A stretch of DNA of 64,000 bases, from the NCBI RefSeq assembly GCF_017815515.1, contig NZ_CP072611.1, positions 3,472,001 to 3,536,000 on the forward strand, in the 5' to 3' direction. The position numbers and the translations under genes were made by a program. The notes below the pieces were generated by a model. That model made no database searches. It was not told the origin of the DNA and worked only from the letters and a program-made list of their open reading frames with translations. Shown piece by piece: positions 21,024-30,104 of the stretch (the first letter of the stretch is position 1; each line of letters opens with the position of its first letter). The stretch is from Aureimonas populi. GTDB lineage: Bacteria > Pseudomonadota > Alphaproteobacteria > Rhizobiales > Rhizobiaceae.

Positions 21024-21038
21024 TTAACGACGGTTTAA
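21024..21038 (-). promoter_or_regulatory. CtrA-type box upstream of lpxC
   Basis: TTAA (21024-21027), seven bases, then TTAA (21035-21038): an exact match to the alphaproteobacterial CtrA consensus TTAA-N7-TTAA. It is about 180 bases upstream of lpxC and just past the ftsZ terminator. TTAA is rare in this GC-rich DNA, so chance is unlikely. Confidence 0.6.
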
Positions 21039-21068
21039 TCGCAAGCGATTTCAATGCACTAAACGAAA

Positions 21069-21097
21069 CCGGCCCGCCTCTGGAAGAGGCGGGCCGG
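21069..21097 (-). terminator. Rho-independent terminator of ftsZ / dcw cluster
   Basis: CCGGCCCGCCTCT (21069-21081) pairs perfectly with AGAGGCGGGCCGG (21085-21097) around a three-base loop, 29 bases beyond the ftsZ stop. The minus-strand transcript then reads into a T-rich stretch (TTTCGTTTAG). This ends the murC-to-ftsZ transcription run. Confidence 0.8.
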
Positions 21098-21125
21098 CTG
21101 TTGTGAAGCTGGTTTCGTGAAGAGA

Positions 21126-22652
21126 TCAGCTCGACTGGCGGCGCAGGAAGGCCGGGATTTCGAGCTGATCGTCGTCGCTGGGCTGGCGCAGGGCCTGCGG
21201 CGCGGGGCGCGCGGCGGACTCGGCGGCCACGCGGCGCGGCGCATAGGGGCTCGGCTCGGCCGGGCGGGCCGGCTGGGCGGCGCGCGGCTCGTGCGCGCCC
21301 TCGTCCTGGCGCGAGAGGCCCGTGGTCAGGCGGCGCAGCAGGCCCATCGGGCCGCGCTCGTCGGCATGGCTCTCGGGTGCCGAGGCGCGGGCGAGCTCGG
21401 CCTGCACCACCGGCGGGAACTCGTCCACACGCGGCATGCGGGGCGCGGGCTGCGGCGCCACATGGGCGATCTCCGCTTCGAGGGCGGCGGTGAAGTCGTC
21501 CTCCAGATCGGCCATGGGCTCGGGCGCTGCGTAGCTCGCGGCCGCCGGCGCATGGGCCGGGGCGGCGGGCGCCGCATAGGCGGCCGGGGCGTAGGCCGGC
21601 TGCGCGGCCGCGGGCGCCTGCACCGGCGCCGGGCGCTGAACCGGCGCGTTGCGGAACTCCGGAGCGCGATCGAAGGCCTCGGCCGCCGTCTTGTCGATGC
21701 CCGTCGCGACGACCGACACGCGGATCACGCCTTCCAGCGCCTCGTCGAAGGTGGCGCCGAGGATGATGTTGGCGTCCTGATCGACCTCCTCGCGGATGCG
21801 GGTCGCCGCCTCGTCCACCTCGAAGAGCGTCAGGTCGCGCCCGCCGGTGATGGAGATCAGCAGGCCCTTGGCGCCCTTCATCGAGGTCTCGTCGAGCAGC
21901 GGGTTGGCGATGGCGGCCTCGGCGGCGGCCATGGCGCGGCCCTCGCCGGATGCCTCGCCCGTGCCCATCATCGCCTTGCCCATCTCGCGCATCACCGAGC
22001 GCACGTCGGCGAAGTCGAGATTGATGAGGCCTTCCTTGACCATCAGGTCGGTGATGCAGGCGACACCGGAATAGAGGACCTGGTCCGCCATGCCGAAGGC
22101 GTCGGCGAAGGTCGTCTTGTCGTTCGCGATGCGGAACAGGTTCTGGTTCGGGATCACGATGAGCGTGTCGACGCTCTTCTGAAGCTCCTCGATGCCCTGC
22201 TCGGCGATGCGCAGGCGGCGCTGGCCCTCGAAGTGGAAGGGCTTGGTGACGACGCCGACGGTGAGGATGCCCTTCTCGCGGGCCGCGCGAGCCACGACCG
22301 GCGCCGCGCCCGTGCCGGTGCCGCCACCCATGCCGGCGGTGACGAAGCACATGTGCGACCCGAGCAGGTGATCGCAGATCTCGTCGATGGATTCCTCGGC
22401 AGCCGCGCGGCCGACCTCGGGCTGCGAGCCGGCACCCAGGCCCTCGGTGACGGCAACGCCCATCTGGATGACGCGCTCGGCGCGCGAGGAGCGCAGCGCC
22501 TGGGCGTCGGTGTTGGCGATCACGAATTCCACGCCCTCGAGACCGGCGTTGATCATGTTGTTGACGGCGTTGCAGCCGCCCCCGCCGACGCCGAACACGG
22601 TGATGCGGGGCTTGAGTTCAGTGATGTCCGGCTTCTGCAAATTGATGCTCAT
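21126..22652 (-). CDS. ftsZ: Cell division protein FtsZ
   Basis: A 508-residue tubulin-like GTPase that forms the division ring. The nucleotide-binding sequence [13 protein letters not shown] (21-33) and the tubulin signature GGGTGTG (109-115) are present, with the synergy-loop motif [11 protein letters not shown] (about 208-218). The conserved core ends near residue 320. A long Pro/Ala-rich variable linker (about 330-490) is followed by the conserved C-terminal peptide [10 protein letters not shown] that binds FtsA and other partners. The linker makes it longer than E. coli FtsZ (383), as in rhizobia. GAGGA lies nine bases before the ATG. Only one ftsZ is in the window. Confidence 0.97.
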   Translation of the reverse strand: MSINLQKPDITELKPRITVFGVGGGGCNAVNNMINAGLEGVEFVIANTDAQALRSSRAERVIQMGVAVTEGLGAGSQPEVGRAAAEESIDEICDHLLGSHMCFVTAGMGGGTGTGAAPVVARAAREKGILTVGVVTKPFHFEGQRRLRIAEQGIEELQKSVDTLIVIPNQNLFRIANDKTTFADAFGMADQVLYSGVACITDLMVKEGLINLDFADVRSVMREMGKAMMGTGEASGEGRAMAAAEAAIANPLLDETSMKGAKGLLISITGGRDLTLFEVDEAATRIREEVDQDANIILGATFDEALEGVIRVSVVATGIDKTAAEAFDRAPEFRNAPVQRPAPVQAPAAAQPAYAPAAYAAPAAPAHAPAAASYAAPEPMADLEDDFTAALEAEIAHVAPQPAPRMPRVDEFPPVVQAELARASAPESHADERGPMGLLRRLTTGLSRQDEGAHEPRAAQPARPAEPSPYAPRRVAAESAARPAPQALRQPSDDDQLEIPAFLRRQSS

Positions 22653-22740
22653 GACCGTTTTTCCTCTTCACAGTTGGCCGCCTCGCCGCGTCGGCCGCTG
22701 TCGTCAAATGGCGGTGCTCGGCACGCACCGTAGTCCTCAA

Positions 22741-22763
22741 GGCCCGCTCGAACCTTGCGGGCC
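22741..22763. other. Intercistronic hairpin between ftsA and ftsZ
   Basis: GGCCCGC (22741-22747) pairs with GCGGGCC (22757-22763) across a nine-base loop in the 118-base gap between ftsA and ftsZ. A short T-run (GGATTTTTC) follows it only in the plus direction, so as a terminator it would act on antisense transcription. On the coding strand it may adjust ftsZ mRNA stability. Confidence 0.4.
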
Positions 22764-22770
22764 GGATTTT

Positions 22771-24099
22771 TCAGAAGCTGCGTCGCAGCCACGCGCCGAC
22801 CCGGCCGACGCGCGTGGATTCGTCGAAGGCAAAGTCGATGGGTGACGCGCTCGGCACGAATTCGTTGTGCGCGATCTGCGGGTAGATCAGGAGCCCCACC
22901 GCCGTCGCGAAGGCGGGGCTCTTGTTGGCGGCCGAAAGGCCCGCGACGCCGACCGGACGGCCGAGGCGAACATTGCGCTGGAGGATGTCGCGGCAGGCGT
23001 CCGTCATGCCCGCAAGCTGGCTCGCGCCCCCTGCCAGCACCACGCGCTTGCCGATGACATGCCCCAGATTGGAGGCGGCCAGCCGGTCGCGGATCAGCTC
23101 CAGCGTCTCCTCCACCCGCGGGCGGATGATGCGCGAGATGAGCGAGCGCGAAACCTGAACGGGCCCTTGCGTCCCGTCGTCGCCCAGCGGCTCGACCATC
23201 AGCGTCTCCTCGTCCTCCAGGAGTTCGGTCATGGCGTTGCCATGCACGACCTTCAGCCGCTCGGCCTGTTCGGGCGAGATGGAAAGACCCCGCGCCAGGT
23301 CCATGGTGATGTGGTGTCCGCCGAGCGCCACGGCGTCGGCATAGGCGAAGTGCCCGTTCTGGAAGATCGAGATCGTCGTCGTGCCCGCGCCCATGTCGAT
23401 GCAGGCGGAACCCATCGCCGCCTCGTCCTCCACCAGAGTGGAAAGGCCGCTGGCGTAGGGGCCGGCGACGAAGGCCTCGACCACCAGATGGGCGCGGTTG
23501 ATCGCCGCCTCCAGATTGCGCAGCGGGGTCTCTTCCGCCGAAAGGACATGCAGCTCCGCGCCCAGCGCCTCGCCGGTCATGCCCACCGGGTTCTCCAGCC
23601 CGCCCTCGCCGTCCAGCGTCAGGTCGAAGGGAATGGAGTGAAGCGGGATGCGCCCCGTCTCCATCTGCGTGCGGGCAGCGTTGGTCAGCGCGCGGCGGAA
23701 ATCCGCCTCGCTCACCTGCGCCCCGCCCACCGTCACCTCGCCATGCCCGCGCAGGCTCTTCAGCCGCCCGGCCGTGACCGAGACGATCAGCGATTCCACC
23801 GTCAGGCCGCACATGCGCTCGGCCGCGTCCACGCAGTGGCGGATCGACTTCTCGGCCGCCTCCAGATCGACGACGACGCCGGACTTGATACCGCGTGAGC
23901 GCTGATGGCCGATACCCAGCACCTCCACCACATGGGTGCGGTTCGGCAGCACCTCGCCGGCCTCGCGGGGGCGCAGGCGGGCAATCAGGCACGTGACCTT
24001 GGACGATCCGACATCGAGGACGGATACGATCCGGGTGCGGCGCTGCGAGAGCTTGCCCATGCGCGGCAGACTGGCGGGCCGCGACGCGAACAGACTCAT
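22771..24099 (-). CDS. ftsA: Cell division protein FtsA
   Basis: A 442-residue actin-like ATPase that tethers FtsZ to the membrane. Phosphate-binding motifs are VLDVGSSKVTCLIA (about 27-40) and CIDMGAGTTTISIF. The 1C subdomain (VTVGGAQVSEADFRRAL) and the adenosine motif VVLAGGASQLAGM are visible. The C-terminus GAWLRRSF is the short amphipathic helix that binds membrane. Its ATG overlaps the ftsQ stop by four bases (ATGA), implying coupled translation. Confidence 0.96.
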   Translation of the reverse strand: MSLFASRPASLPRMGKLSQRRTRIVSVLDVGSSKVTCLIARLRPREAGEVLPNRTHVVEVLGIGHQRSRGIKSGVVVDLEAAEKSIRHCVDAAERMCGLTVESLIVSVTAGRLKSLRGHGEVTVGGAQVSEADFRRALTNAARTQMETGRIPLHSIPFDLTLDGEGGLENPVGMTGEALGAELHVLSAEETPLRNLEAAINRAHLVVEAFVAGPYASGLSTLVEDEAAMGSACIDMGAGTTTISIFQNGHFAYADAVALGGHHITMDLARGLSISPEQAERLKVVHGNAMTELLEDEETLMVEPLGDDGTQGPVQVSRSLISRIIRPRVEETLELIRDRLAASNLGHVIGKRVVLAGGASQLAGMTDACRDILQRNVRLGRPVGVAGLSAANKSPAFATAVGLLIYPQIAHNEFVPSASPIDFAFDESTRVGRVGAWLRRSF

Positions 24100-25007
24100 A
24101 CCGGTTTCTCCCTTTGCGCCTGCTTCATCACCCGGGCACGTTCCTTCAGCGCGGCGTCCCGCCGCTCCTTGGCCTCGGGCGTCAGTTTCACGACCATCCG
24201 GCCGTCCACCCGCATGTCGACCGCCGCGATGTCTCGCGACAGGAGGCGGGTGTCGCGGTCCATCCGCACCACGCGCGCGGCGGCCTCCAGCGGCTCGAAC
24301 TCGGGCAGCTTCACCACGACCCCGTTGTCGAGATGCAGGTCCCAGCGGCGCTGGGCGACATAGACATAGGCGCGGATGCGCGGCGTCAGCTCGGGGATCA
24401 CCTCGATCCGGTCCAGAAGCTCGGCCGCGTCCCGCGCCGCCCCCGGCCCCACCACGAAGGGCAGCTCCGTGAAGCGCGTGGTGGCGTAGGGAACGATCTC
24501 CTCGCCTTCACGGTCGATGATCATCAGCTCGCGCCCGCGCTGCCACAGCGCATAGGGGCGCTTCTCGACCACCTCGATGGCCACCCGGTCCGGGTAGACC
24601 TTGGAAACGCTGGCGCTTTCCACCCAGGGCATGGTCTCGATGGCGGCGCGCGCGGCCACCACGTCGAGCCCCGGCAGCGTCGTCGCGCCGGTCATGTAGA
24701 GGGTCTGCAGGATGTCGATCTGCGAGGTCTCGGAATTGCCGGAAATGTCCACCCGCTCGATGGTGAGCCCCAGAGGCTCGGAGACCGCGTCGAGAACCGC
24801 CGGCGTGTGGCCGCCCAGCGACGTGCCGTAAAGCGCCGTCGAGCCGAGGACGGCGACCGCCAGGACGGGAAAGCGCGGCAGCGGCAGCGCCTGGAGCGCG
24901 CGCGCGTAGCTGCCGGCGCGCTTGGCCATCAGCGCCAGCCGCAGCGAGGCGCGGCTCATCGGCTCGGCCAGAAGCTCCTGGGTCCGGCGCGGGCTCAGCG
25001 GCCGCAT
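24096..25007 (-). CDS. ftsQ: Cell division protein FtsQ
   Basis: A 303-residue bitopic divisome protein. A cytoplasmic Arg-rich leader is followed by one membrane segment (about 48-66), then a POTRA domain ([23 protein letters not shown]) and a beta domain with [29 protein letters not shown]. It starts at the ATG at 25007, overlapping the end of ddl by 13 bases; a longer frame reaching 25190 reads through ddl out of register and is rejected. It bridges early and late division proteins. Confidence 0.94.
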   Translation of the reverse strand: MRPLSPRRTQELLAEPMSRASLRLALMAKRAGSYARALQALPLPRFPVLAVAVLGSTALYGTSLGGHTPAVLDAVSEPLGLTIERVDISGNSETSQIDILQTLYMTGATTLPGLDVVAARAAIETMPWVESASVSKVYPDRVAIEVVEKRPYALWQRGRELMIIDREGEEIVPYATTRFTELPFVVGPGAARDAAELLDRIEVIPELTPRIRAYVYVAQRRWDLHLDNGVVVKLPEFEPLEAAARVVRMDRDTRLLSRDIAAVDMRVDGRMVVKLTPEAKERRDAALKERARVMKQAQREKPV

Positions 25008-25918
25008 GAGGCGTCCTCCACCATCCAGGTCAGAAGCTCGCCAAAGGAATGGCCGGCGGCCCGCGCGATGTCCGGCACCAGCGAGGTCGGTGTCATGCCC
25101 GGCTGCGTGTTGATCTCCAGCCAAACCAGCTCGCCGCCCTCGCCGAAGCGGTCGTCGTAGCGGAAGTCGGAGCGCGACACGCCCCGGCATCCCATCGCCT
25201 TGTGGGCGGCCAGCGCATATTCCTGCACCCTGGCCGTCACGGCCTTGGGAAGTTCGGCCGGAATGATGTGGGTGGAGCCGCCGGGCGCGTATTTGGAATC
25301 GTAGTCGTAGAAGGCGTGGTCGTTCGACCGGATCTCGCAGACGCCGAGCGCGACGTCGCCCATCACGGCGCAGGTCAGCTCGCGCCCGTGCACATAGGCC
25401 TCCACCATCACGATGTCGCCGAAGGCCCAGTCGGTGCGCATCAGCTCCTGCGGCGGGTGGGCGTGGTCCTCGCGCACGATGAAGACGCCGAAGGAGGATC
25501 CCTCCGCCACCGGCTTCACGACATAGGGCGGCGCCATGACATGCGCCCTGCCCGCTTCCAGGCGATGCACGAGGCGCGATTCGGCCAGGCCGATCCCGGC
25601 GGCGCGCGCCATGATCTTCGCGCGGTTCTTGTTCATCGAAAGGGCCGAGGCGAGCACGCCGGAATGGGTATAGGGAATCTGGAGGAATTCGAGCACGCCC
25701 TGGATCGTGCCGTCCTCGCCGAACGGGCCGTGCAGCGCGTTGAACGCGACGTCGGGAGCGAGATCCTTCAGAACCGTGGCGATGTCACGCGTCACGTCGA
25801 CCCGCGTCACGCGAAAGCCTTCCGCCTCCAGCGCATCCGCGCAGGCCTCTCCCGACGAGAGGCTGACCGGCCTCTCGGAAGAAAACCCGCCCATCAGCAT
25901 CGCGACATGCGTCGTCAT
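24995..25918 (-). CDS. ddl: D-alanine--D-alanine ligase
   Basis: A 307-residue ATP-grasp enzyme making the D-Ala-D-Ala dipeptide of peptidoglycan. Start [23 protein letters not shown] is the rhizobial DdlB opening, so I use the ATG at 25918; an in-frame ATG at 25957 has an AAGG site and would add 13 residues. [17 protein letters not shown], the ATP-grasp loop [13 protein letters not shown], and the metal-binding [10 protein letters not shown] near the C-terminus are all present. It is the first gene after the parDE-like interruption and has a perfect CtrA box just upstream, so it probably heads a ddl-ftsQ-ftsA-ftsZ transcript. Confidence 0.95.
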   Translation of the reverse strand: MTTHVAMLMGGFSSERPVSLSSGEACADALEAEGFRVTRVDVTRDIATVLKDLAPDVAFNALHGPFGEDGTIQGVLEFLQIPYTHSGVLASALSMNKNRAKIMARAAGIGLAESRLVHRLEAGRAHVMAPPYVVKPVAEGSSFGVFIVREDHAHPPQELMRTDWAFGDIVMVEAYVHGRELTCAVMGDVALGVCEIRSNDHAFYDYDSKYAPGGSTHIIPAELPKAVTARVQEYALAAHKAMGCRGVSRSDFRYDDRFGEGGELVWLEINTQPGMTPTSLVPDIARAAGHSFGELLTWMVEDASCGR

Positions 25919-25969
25919 GAACCGCTCGATCCCATCACCACCTTGGCTGGAGATCATTCATCGCCTTGC

Positions 25970-25989
25970 GATGGTTAAGCGCTGGTTAA
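25970..25989 (-). promoter_or_regulatory. CtrA-type box upstream of ddl-ftsQAZ
   Basis: On the minus strand TTAA-N7-TTAAC reads exactly to consensus (half sites at 25975-25978 and 25986-25989), and one half extends to TTAACCAT, the eight-base form of the CtrA half site. It lies 57 bases upstream of the ddl start, where a promoter for the ddl-ftsQ-ftsA-ftsZ genes would be. Confidence 0.7.
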
Positions 25990-26040
25990 GGCTTTATGGC
26001 GAAAGAAAGAAAATCGTAAGGGCGATTGGAAGGGGAGTGT

Positions 26041-26345
26041 TTACCGCGGCGGTTCCGGGCCGAAGTCGCTCGGCCAGCGCCTCGCGCCATGAATCGCCGC
26101 CAGGATCTCCACGGCCTCATCCCGCACGCGGTAGACGACGATGTAGGCGGTGGGCGCCAGCACCAGTTCACGCGTGCTCAGGACGCGGCCCTGCGTCCGA
26201 TCGATGGATTGGCCGAGAGGAGATCGGTCGTCTTTTCGATGATCTGGGCCGTCAGTCGATAGGCCGCGTCATGGCTGCGCTCGGCGATATAGTCCTGTAT
26301 CTCGTCGAGATGGCGAAGGGCCGGAAGTGTCCATTGCACCCGCAT
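26041..26345 (-). pseudogene. ParE/RelE-type toxin, frameshifted
   Basis: From the ATG at 26345 a RelE/ParE-type toxin begins (MRVQWTLPALRHLDEIQDYIAER ... LLSANPSIGR). It goes out of frame near position 26190 and stops at 26178 after 55 residues. Adding one base there restores the family C-terminus: GRVLSTRELVLAPTAYIVVYRVR, then DEAVEILAAIHGARRWP, ending at the TAA at 26041. So one base has been lost in the codon before GGC-CGC-GTC, or there is a sequencing error. The missing half holds the conserved RELV..PYIVVYRV core, so the toxin should be inactive. The ATG overlaps the antitoxin stop (TGATG). Confidence 0.8.
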
Positions 26346-26584
26346 CAGGAATGGCGGGAACCGTATTTCCCGCGCACGCGCGAAAGCTCTTCCTCCGAGG
26401 CGAAGCGGCCCGCGTCCGCAGCCTCGATCCCCTCGCCCACGCGGCGCAGGAAATCTTCCTGCCAATCCAGGGAATGGCCGTTCACCAACGCATCGGCCAC
26501 CACTTCCGCAGCGGAACGCCGCGACCGTCGCGCCAGACTTTCGATGCGCGCTTCCAGGTCGGGGGAAAGGAGAAGGTCGCCCAT
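26345..26584 (-). CDS. Antitoxin of ParD/CopG type (RHH-like)
   Basis: A 79-residue acidic and basic protein immediately upstream of, and overlapping by one base, the ParE-type toxin frame. The N-terminal segment (LLLSPDLEARIESLARRSRRSAAEVVADAL, about 4-34) has the beta-strand plus two-helix look of a ribbon-helix-helix DNA-binding domain. The C-terminal half (LDWQEDFLRRVGEGIEAADAGRFASEEEL) resembles toxin-binding tails of ParD-like antitoxins. It would normally neutralise the toxin and repress the pair. No strong ribosome site is visible. It lies 42 bases past the murB stop, inside the dcw cluster. Confidence 0.75.
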   Translation of the reverse strand: MGDLLLSPDLEARIESLARRSRRSAAEVVADALVNGHSLDWQEDFLRRVGEGIEAADAGRFASEEELSRVRGKYGSRHS

Positions 26585-26626
26585 TGCGTCAATGTGGCGA
26601 AGCAGCCCCGCTCTGTCCAGCCGCCG

Positions 26627-27568
26627 TCAGGGGTGGAACGACAAAACCTCCCGCCCCTCCTCGAACCGCCCGATCCGCGCGATTTCCCATTCGAGCAGGA
26701 TGGCGGAGGCGGCGAAGACGCGTTCGCGCACGGTCTCGCCCAGAAGCTCCAGATCGTGCGCGCTCGCAGAGCCGGTATTGATCATGAAGTTGCAGTGCAT
26801 TTCGCTCATCTGCGCGCCGCCGATGGTCAGGCCGCGGCAGCCGGCGAGGTCCACCTGTTTCCAGGCGGAGGTGCCCGGCGGGTTCTTGAAAGTGGAGCCG
26901 CCCGTCTTCTCGCGCACCGGCTGGGCGGTCTCGCGATGGTGCTGCACCTCATCCATGGCCGCGCGAATCTCGTCCCGCGCGGCGGGCACGCCCTCGAAGG
27001 TCGCCGAGACGAAGATGAGCTCTCCCGGCGCGGCCGCATGGCGGTATGTGAAGCCCATGTCGGCGGCGGACAGGACGTGGCGGCGGCCCTTGCGGTCCAG
27101 CGCCACCGCCTCCACCAGGCGCTCGGCGGTCTCCACCCCGTTGGCGCCCGCATTCATCCGCAGCGCGCCGCCGATGGAGCCGGGAATGCCGTGGAGGAAG
27201 TGGAAACCGGCAAGCCCGGCTTCCAGCGCCACTGCCGCCACGCGCTTGTCGGACGCCGCCGCACCCGCGCGCAGACGGTTGCCGTCCAGCGCCCGCGCCT
27301 CGCCGAAGCCCTTGGGCGAGAGCCGGATGACGACGCCCTCGATGCCGCCGTCGCGCACCAGGAGGTTCGAGCCGATGCCCACCACCGTCACCGGCACGTC
27401 GGGGCCCAGCGCGGCGAGGAAGGCCGAAAGGTCCGCCTCGTCGGCCGGCTGGAAGAGAAGGTCGGCCGGCCCGCCGGTACGGAACCATGTCACCTTCGCC
27501 ATGTCGGCGCCGGGCGTCAGCTTGCCGCGCAAGGGCGGCAGGGCCCCGATGAGGCGGGCGCCGTCCAT
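26627..27568 (-). CDS. murB: UDP-N-acetylenolpyruvoylglucosamine reductase MurB
   Basis: A 313-residue FAD enzyme reducing UDP-GlcNAc-enolpyruvate to UDP-MurNAc. FAD-binding features are [21 protein letters not shown] and [31 protein letters not shown] follows, then the catalytic-region [16 protein letters not shown], a type II-like compact C-terminus and [14 protein letters not shown]. Its start shares one base with the murC stop (TGATG). Downstream the cluster is interrupted by the toxin-antitoxin module before ddl. Confidence 0.96.
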   Translation of the reverse strand: MDGARLIGALPPLRGKLTPGADMAKVTWFRTGGPADLLFQPADEADLSAFLAALGPDVPVTVVGIGSNLLVRDGGIEGVVIRLSPKGFGEARALDGNRLRAGAAASDKRVAAVALEAGLAGFHFLHGIPGSIGGALRMNAGANGVETAERLVEAVALDRKGRRHVLSAADMGFTYRHAAAPGELIFVSATFEGVPAARDEIRAAMDEVQHHRETAQPVREKTGGSTFKNPPGTSAWKQVDLAGCRGLTIGGAQMSEMHCNFMINTGSASAHDLELLGETVRERVFAASAILLEWEIARIGRFEEGREVLSFHP

Positions 27569-28980
27569 CACGCCTGTCCGGCGAGCGCGTCGAGCTCCTT
27601 CGGCAGCGCGTAGGCCCATTGGCTGATCGAGCCGGCGCCCAAGCATACCACCATGTCGCCGGCGGAGGCCACGCGCGCCACCAGCGGCGCCAGCTCGTGC
27701 GGCCCGTCGATGAGGCGCGCGTCGCGATGGCCGCCCAGCTTCAGCCGCTCCACCAGCATCTCGGAATTGACGAACTCGATAGGCTCCTCGCCCGCCGCGT
27801 AGACCGGCGCGAGGATCACCGTGTCGGCATCGTTGAAGCAGGCGGCGAAATCGGAAAACAGGCTCTGAAGCCGGGAATAGCGGTGCGGCTGGACCACGGC
27901 CACGACCTTGCCGCCGGTGGCCGAGCGCGCGGCCGAAAGCACCGCGCGGATCTCCACCGGATGGTGGCCGTAATCGTCGTAGACATCGACGCCGCCCGAC
28001 GAGCCGGTGAAGGTGAAGCGCCGCTTCACCCCGCCGAAGGCCGCAAGGCCCGAGCGGATCGCGTCGGCCGAGATGCCGAGCCGGTAGGCCACCGCGATGG
28101 CGGCCGTGGCATTGGCCACGTTGTGGCGCCCCGGCATGGGCAGCACGATGTCCTCGATCTTCGTCGTCTCGCCGCTCACCCGGTCGCGATAGGTCACGTC
28201 GAAGCGAGACTTCGCGCCCTCCACGCGCACGTTGGAGAAGCGCATGTCCGCCTGGATGTTCTCGCCATAGGTGATGATGCGCCGGTCCTCGATCTCGGAG
28301 ACCAGCGTCTGCACTTCAGGATGGTCCAGGCACATCACGCCGAAGCCGTAGAAGGGCACGTTCTCCACGAAGGCGCGAAAGGCGGCGCGCACCTTGTCGA
28401 AGGTGCCGTAATGGTCGAGATGCTCGGGGTCGATATTGGTGACGACGGCGATGTCGGCCGGCAGCTTCAGGAAGGTGCCGTCGCTCTCGTCGGCCTCCAC
28501 CACCATCCAGTCGCCGCCGCCCATGCGCGCATTCGTGCCGTAGGCGTTGATGATGCCGCCGTTGACGACCGTGGGGTCGAGGCCCCCGGCGTCCAGCAGC
28601 GTCGCCACCATGGAGGTGGTCGTCGTCTTGCCGTGCGTGCCGCCGATGGCGATGGCCTGGCGAAAGCGCATCAGCTCCGCCAGCATCTCGGCGCGCCGCA
28701 CGATAGGCAGCAGGCGCTCTCGCGCGGCCGCCAGCTCCGGGTTGGAGCGCTTGATGGCGGTCGACACCACCACCACCTCGGCAACGCCCAGATTCTCTGC
28801 CGCGTGCCCGATATGGACGGTGACGCCCTTCTCGCGCAGGCGCTGCACATTGGCGTTCTCGGCCGCGTCCGAGCCCTGCACGGTGTAGCCGAGATTGACC
28901 AGCACCTCGGCGATGCCGCTCATGCCGATGCCGCCGATCCCGATGAAATGGACCGGTCCGATATTGGGCGGCATCTTCAT
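27568..28980 (-). CDS. murC: UDP-N-acetylmuramate--L-alanine ligase MurC
   Basis: A 470-residue Mur ligase adding L-Ala to UDP-MurNAc. The N-terminal Rossmann motif is [12 protein letters not shown] (about 11-22) and the P-loop is [10 protein letters not shown] (about 109-118). The central domain carries [14 protein letters not shown] and [11 protein letters not shown], and the C-terminal domain [10 protein letters not shown], a MurC hallmark. AAAGGAAA precedes the ATG. It follows murG after a 20-base gap. Confidence 0.97.
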   Translation of the reverse strand: MKMPPNIGPVHFIGIGGIGMSGIAEVLVNLGYTVQGSDAAENANVQRLREKGVTVHIGHAAENLGVAEVVVVSTAIKRSNPELAAARERLLPIVRRAEMLAELMRFRQAIAIGGTHGKTTTTSMVATLLDAGGLDPTVVNGGIINAYGTNARMGGGDWMVVEADESDGTFLKLPADIAVVTNIDPEHLDHYGTFDKVRAAFRAFVENVPFYGFGVMCLDHPEVQTLVSEIEDRRIITYGENIQADMRFSNVRVEGAKSRFDVTYRDRVSGETTKIEDIVLPMPGRHNVANATAAIAVAYRLGISADAIRSGLAAFGGVKRRFTFTGSSGGVDVYDDYGHHPVEIRAVLSAARSATGGKVVAVVQPHRYSRLQSLFSDFAACFNDADTVILAPVYAAGEEPIEFVNSEMLVERLKLGGHRDARLIDGPHELAPLVARVASAGDMVVCLGAGSISQWAYALPKELDALAGQA

Positions 28981-29000
28981 GTCGCGATTTCCTTTTGTCT

Positions 29001-30098
29001 CTAGAGGCTGTCCGCCGACATAGAGTCCACGAGGTCGGCAAGCAACCGTGCCGCGTCCGGTATGCCGGTGGCCCTGGCGGCGGCCGCCATCCGGGCGGCC
29101 TCGTCCCTGTCCTCGGCGATGCGGGCGATGAGCGCCGCGAGCCGCTCTGCCGAAAGCTCCGATTGGCGCGCCACGATCGTGCCGCCCGCCGCCTCCAGAC
29201 GCGCCGCGTTGGCCGCCTGGTCGTGGTCGAGCGCGTAAGGATACGGCACCAGGATGGAGGGACGGCCGATGACCGAAAGCTCCGAGACCGTGGAGGCGCC
29301 CGAGCGGCTGACGACGAGATGCGCGCGGCCGATCCGTTCGGCCATGTCGGGCAGGAAGGGCGCGACAATGGCGGGGATGGAGCGGCCGGCATAGAAGGCG
29401 CGCACCTGCGCCTCCTCGTCCGCTCGCGCCTGCTGCGTCACCTCCAGCCGCCTCACCAGCGCCTCGGGCAGAAGCTCGATCGCCTGCGGCAGGGCCTGCG
29501 AGAAAAAGGAAGCGCCCTGGCTGCCGCCGAAGACGACGAGGCGGAAGGGCTGCCCCTCGCCGCTGGGCTCATAGGGTATCGCGGCCGCCTCGATGGCGGC
29601 CGGGCGCACGGGGTTACCCGTCACCACCAGCTTCTGCGCCAGCGCGGGTTTGGGGTTGCCCTGGGGGAAACCGGCGGCGACCTTCGTCGCCCGCGCGGCC
29701 AGCATCCGGTTGGCCCTCCCCATCACCGCGTTCTGCTCGTGCACGATGGTCGGCTTGCCGGCCTGCTGCGCGGCCATCATCGGCGGGACGGTGGGATAGC
29801 CGCCGAAGCCGACGACGACCTGCGGCTTGAGCGAGCGGATCAGCGCGCCCGAGGCGCGAAAGCCCTTCCAGATGCGCCAGAAGGACGCGGCCATGCGGTC
29901 CGGGCGCTTCGAGCCGAAGGTCGCCGAGGGCACCGGGTGGATGGCGGCGGCCGGAAAGCCGTCGAGGAAGCGCCCCGCCCGCTCGTCGGTGACGAGATGG
30001 ACGGTGCGCCCCCGCGCGATCAGCTCGTGCGCCAGCGCCTGCGCGGGGAAGAGATGGCCGCCGGTGCCCCCGGCGCAGAGAAGGATGGGGCCTGTCAT
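29001..30098 (-). CDS. murG: Peptidoglycan glycosyltransferase MurG
   Basis: A 365-residue GT-B glycosyltransferase that adds GlcNAc to lipid I on the cytoplasmic membrane face. The N-terminal [13 protein letters not shown] (about 9-21) is the conserved G-loop. [38 protein letters not shown] and the C-terminal UDP-GlcNAc-binding [35 protein letters not shown] are all present. It starts six bases after the ftsW stop. Confidence 0.97.
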   Translation of the reverse strand: MTGPILLCAGGTGGHLFPAQALAHELIARGRTVHLVTDERAGRFLDGFPAAAIHPVPSATFGSKRPDRMAASFWRIWKGFRASGALIRSLKPQVVVGFGGYPTVPPMMAAQQAGKPTIVHEQNAVMGRANRMLAARATKVAAGFPQGNPKPALAQKLVVTGNPVRPAAIEAAAIPYEPSGEGQPFRLVVFGGSQGASFFSQALPQAIELLPEALVRRLEVTQQARADEEAQVRAFYAGRSIPAIVAPFLPDMAERIGRAHLVVSRSGASTVSELSVIGRPSILVPYPYALDHDQAANAARLEAAGGTIVARQSELSAERLAALIARIAEDRDEAARMAAAARATGIPDAARLLADLVDSMSADSL

Positions 30099-30104
30099 GG
30101 GGGA

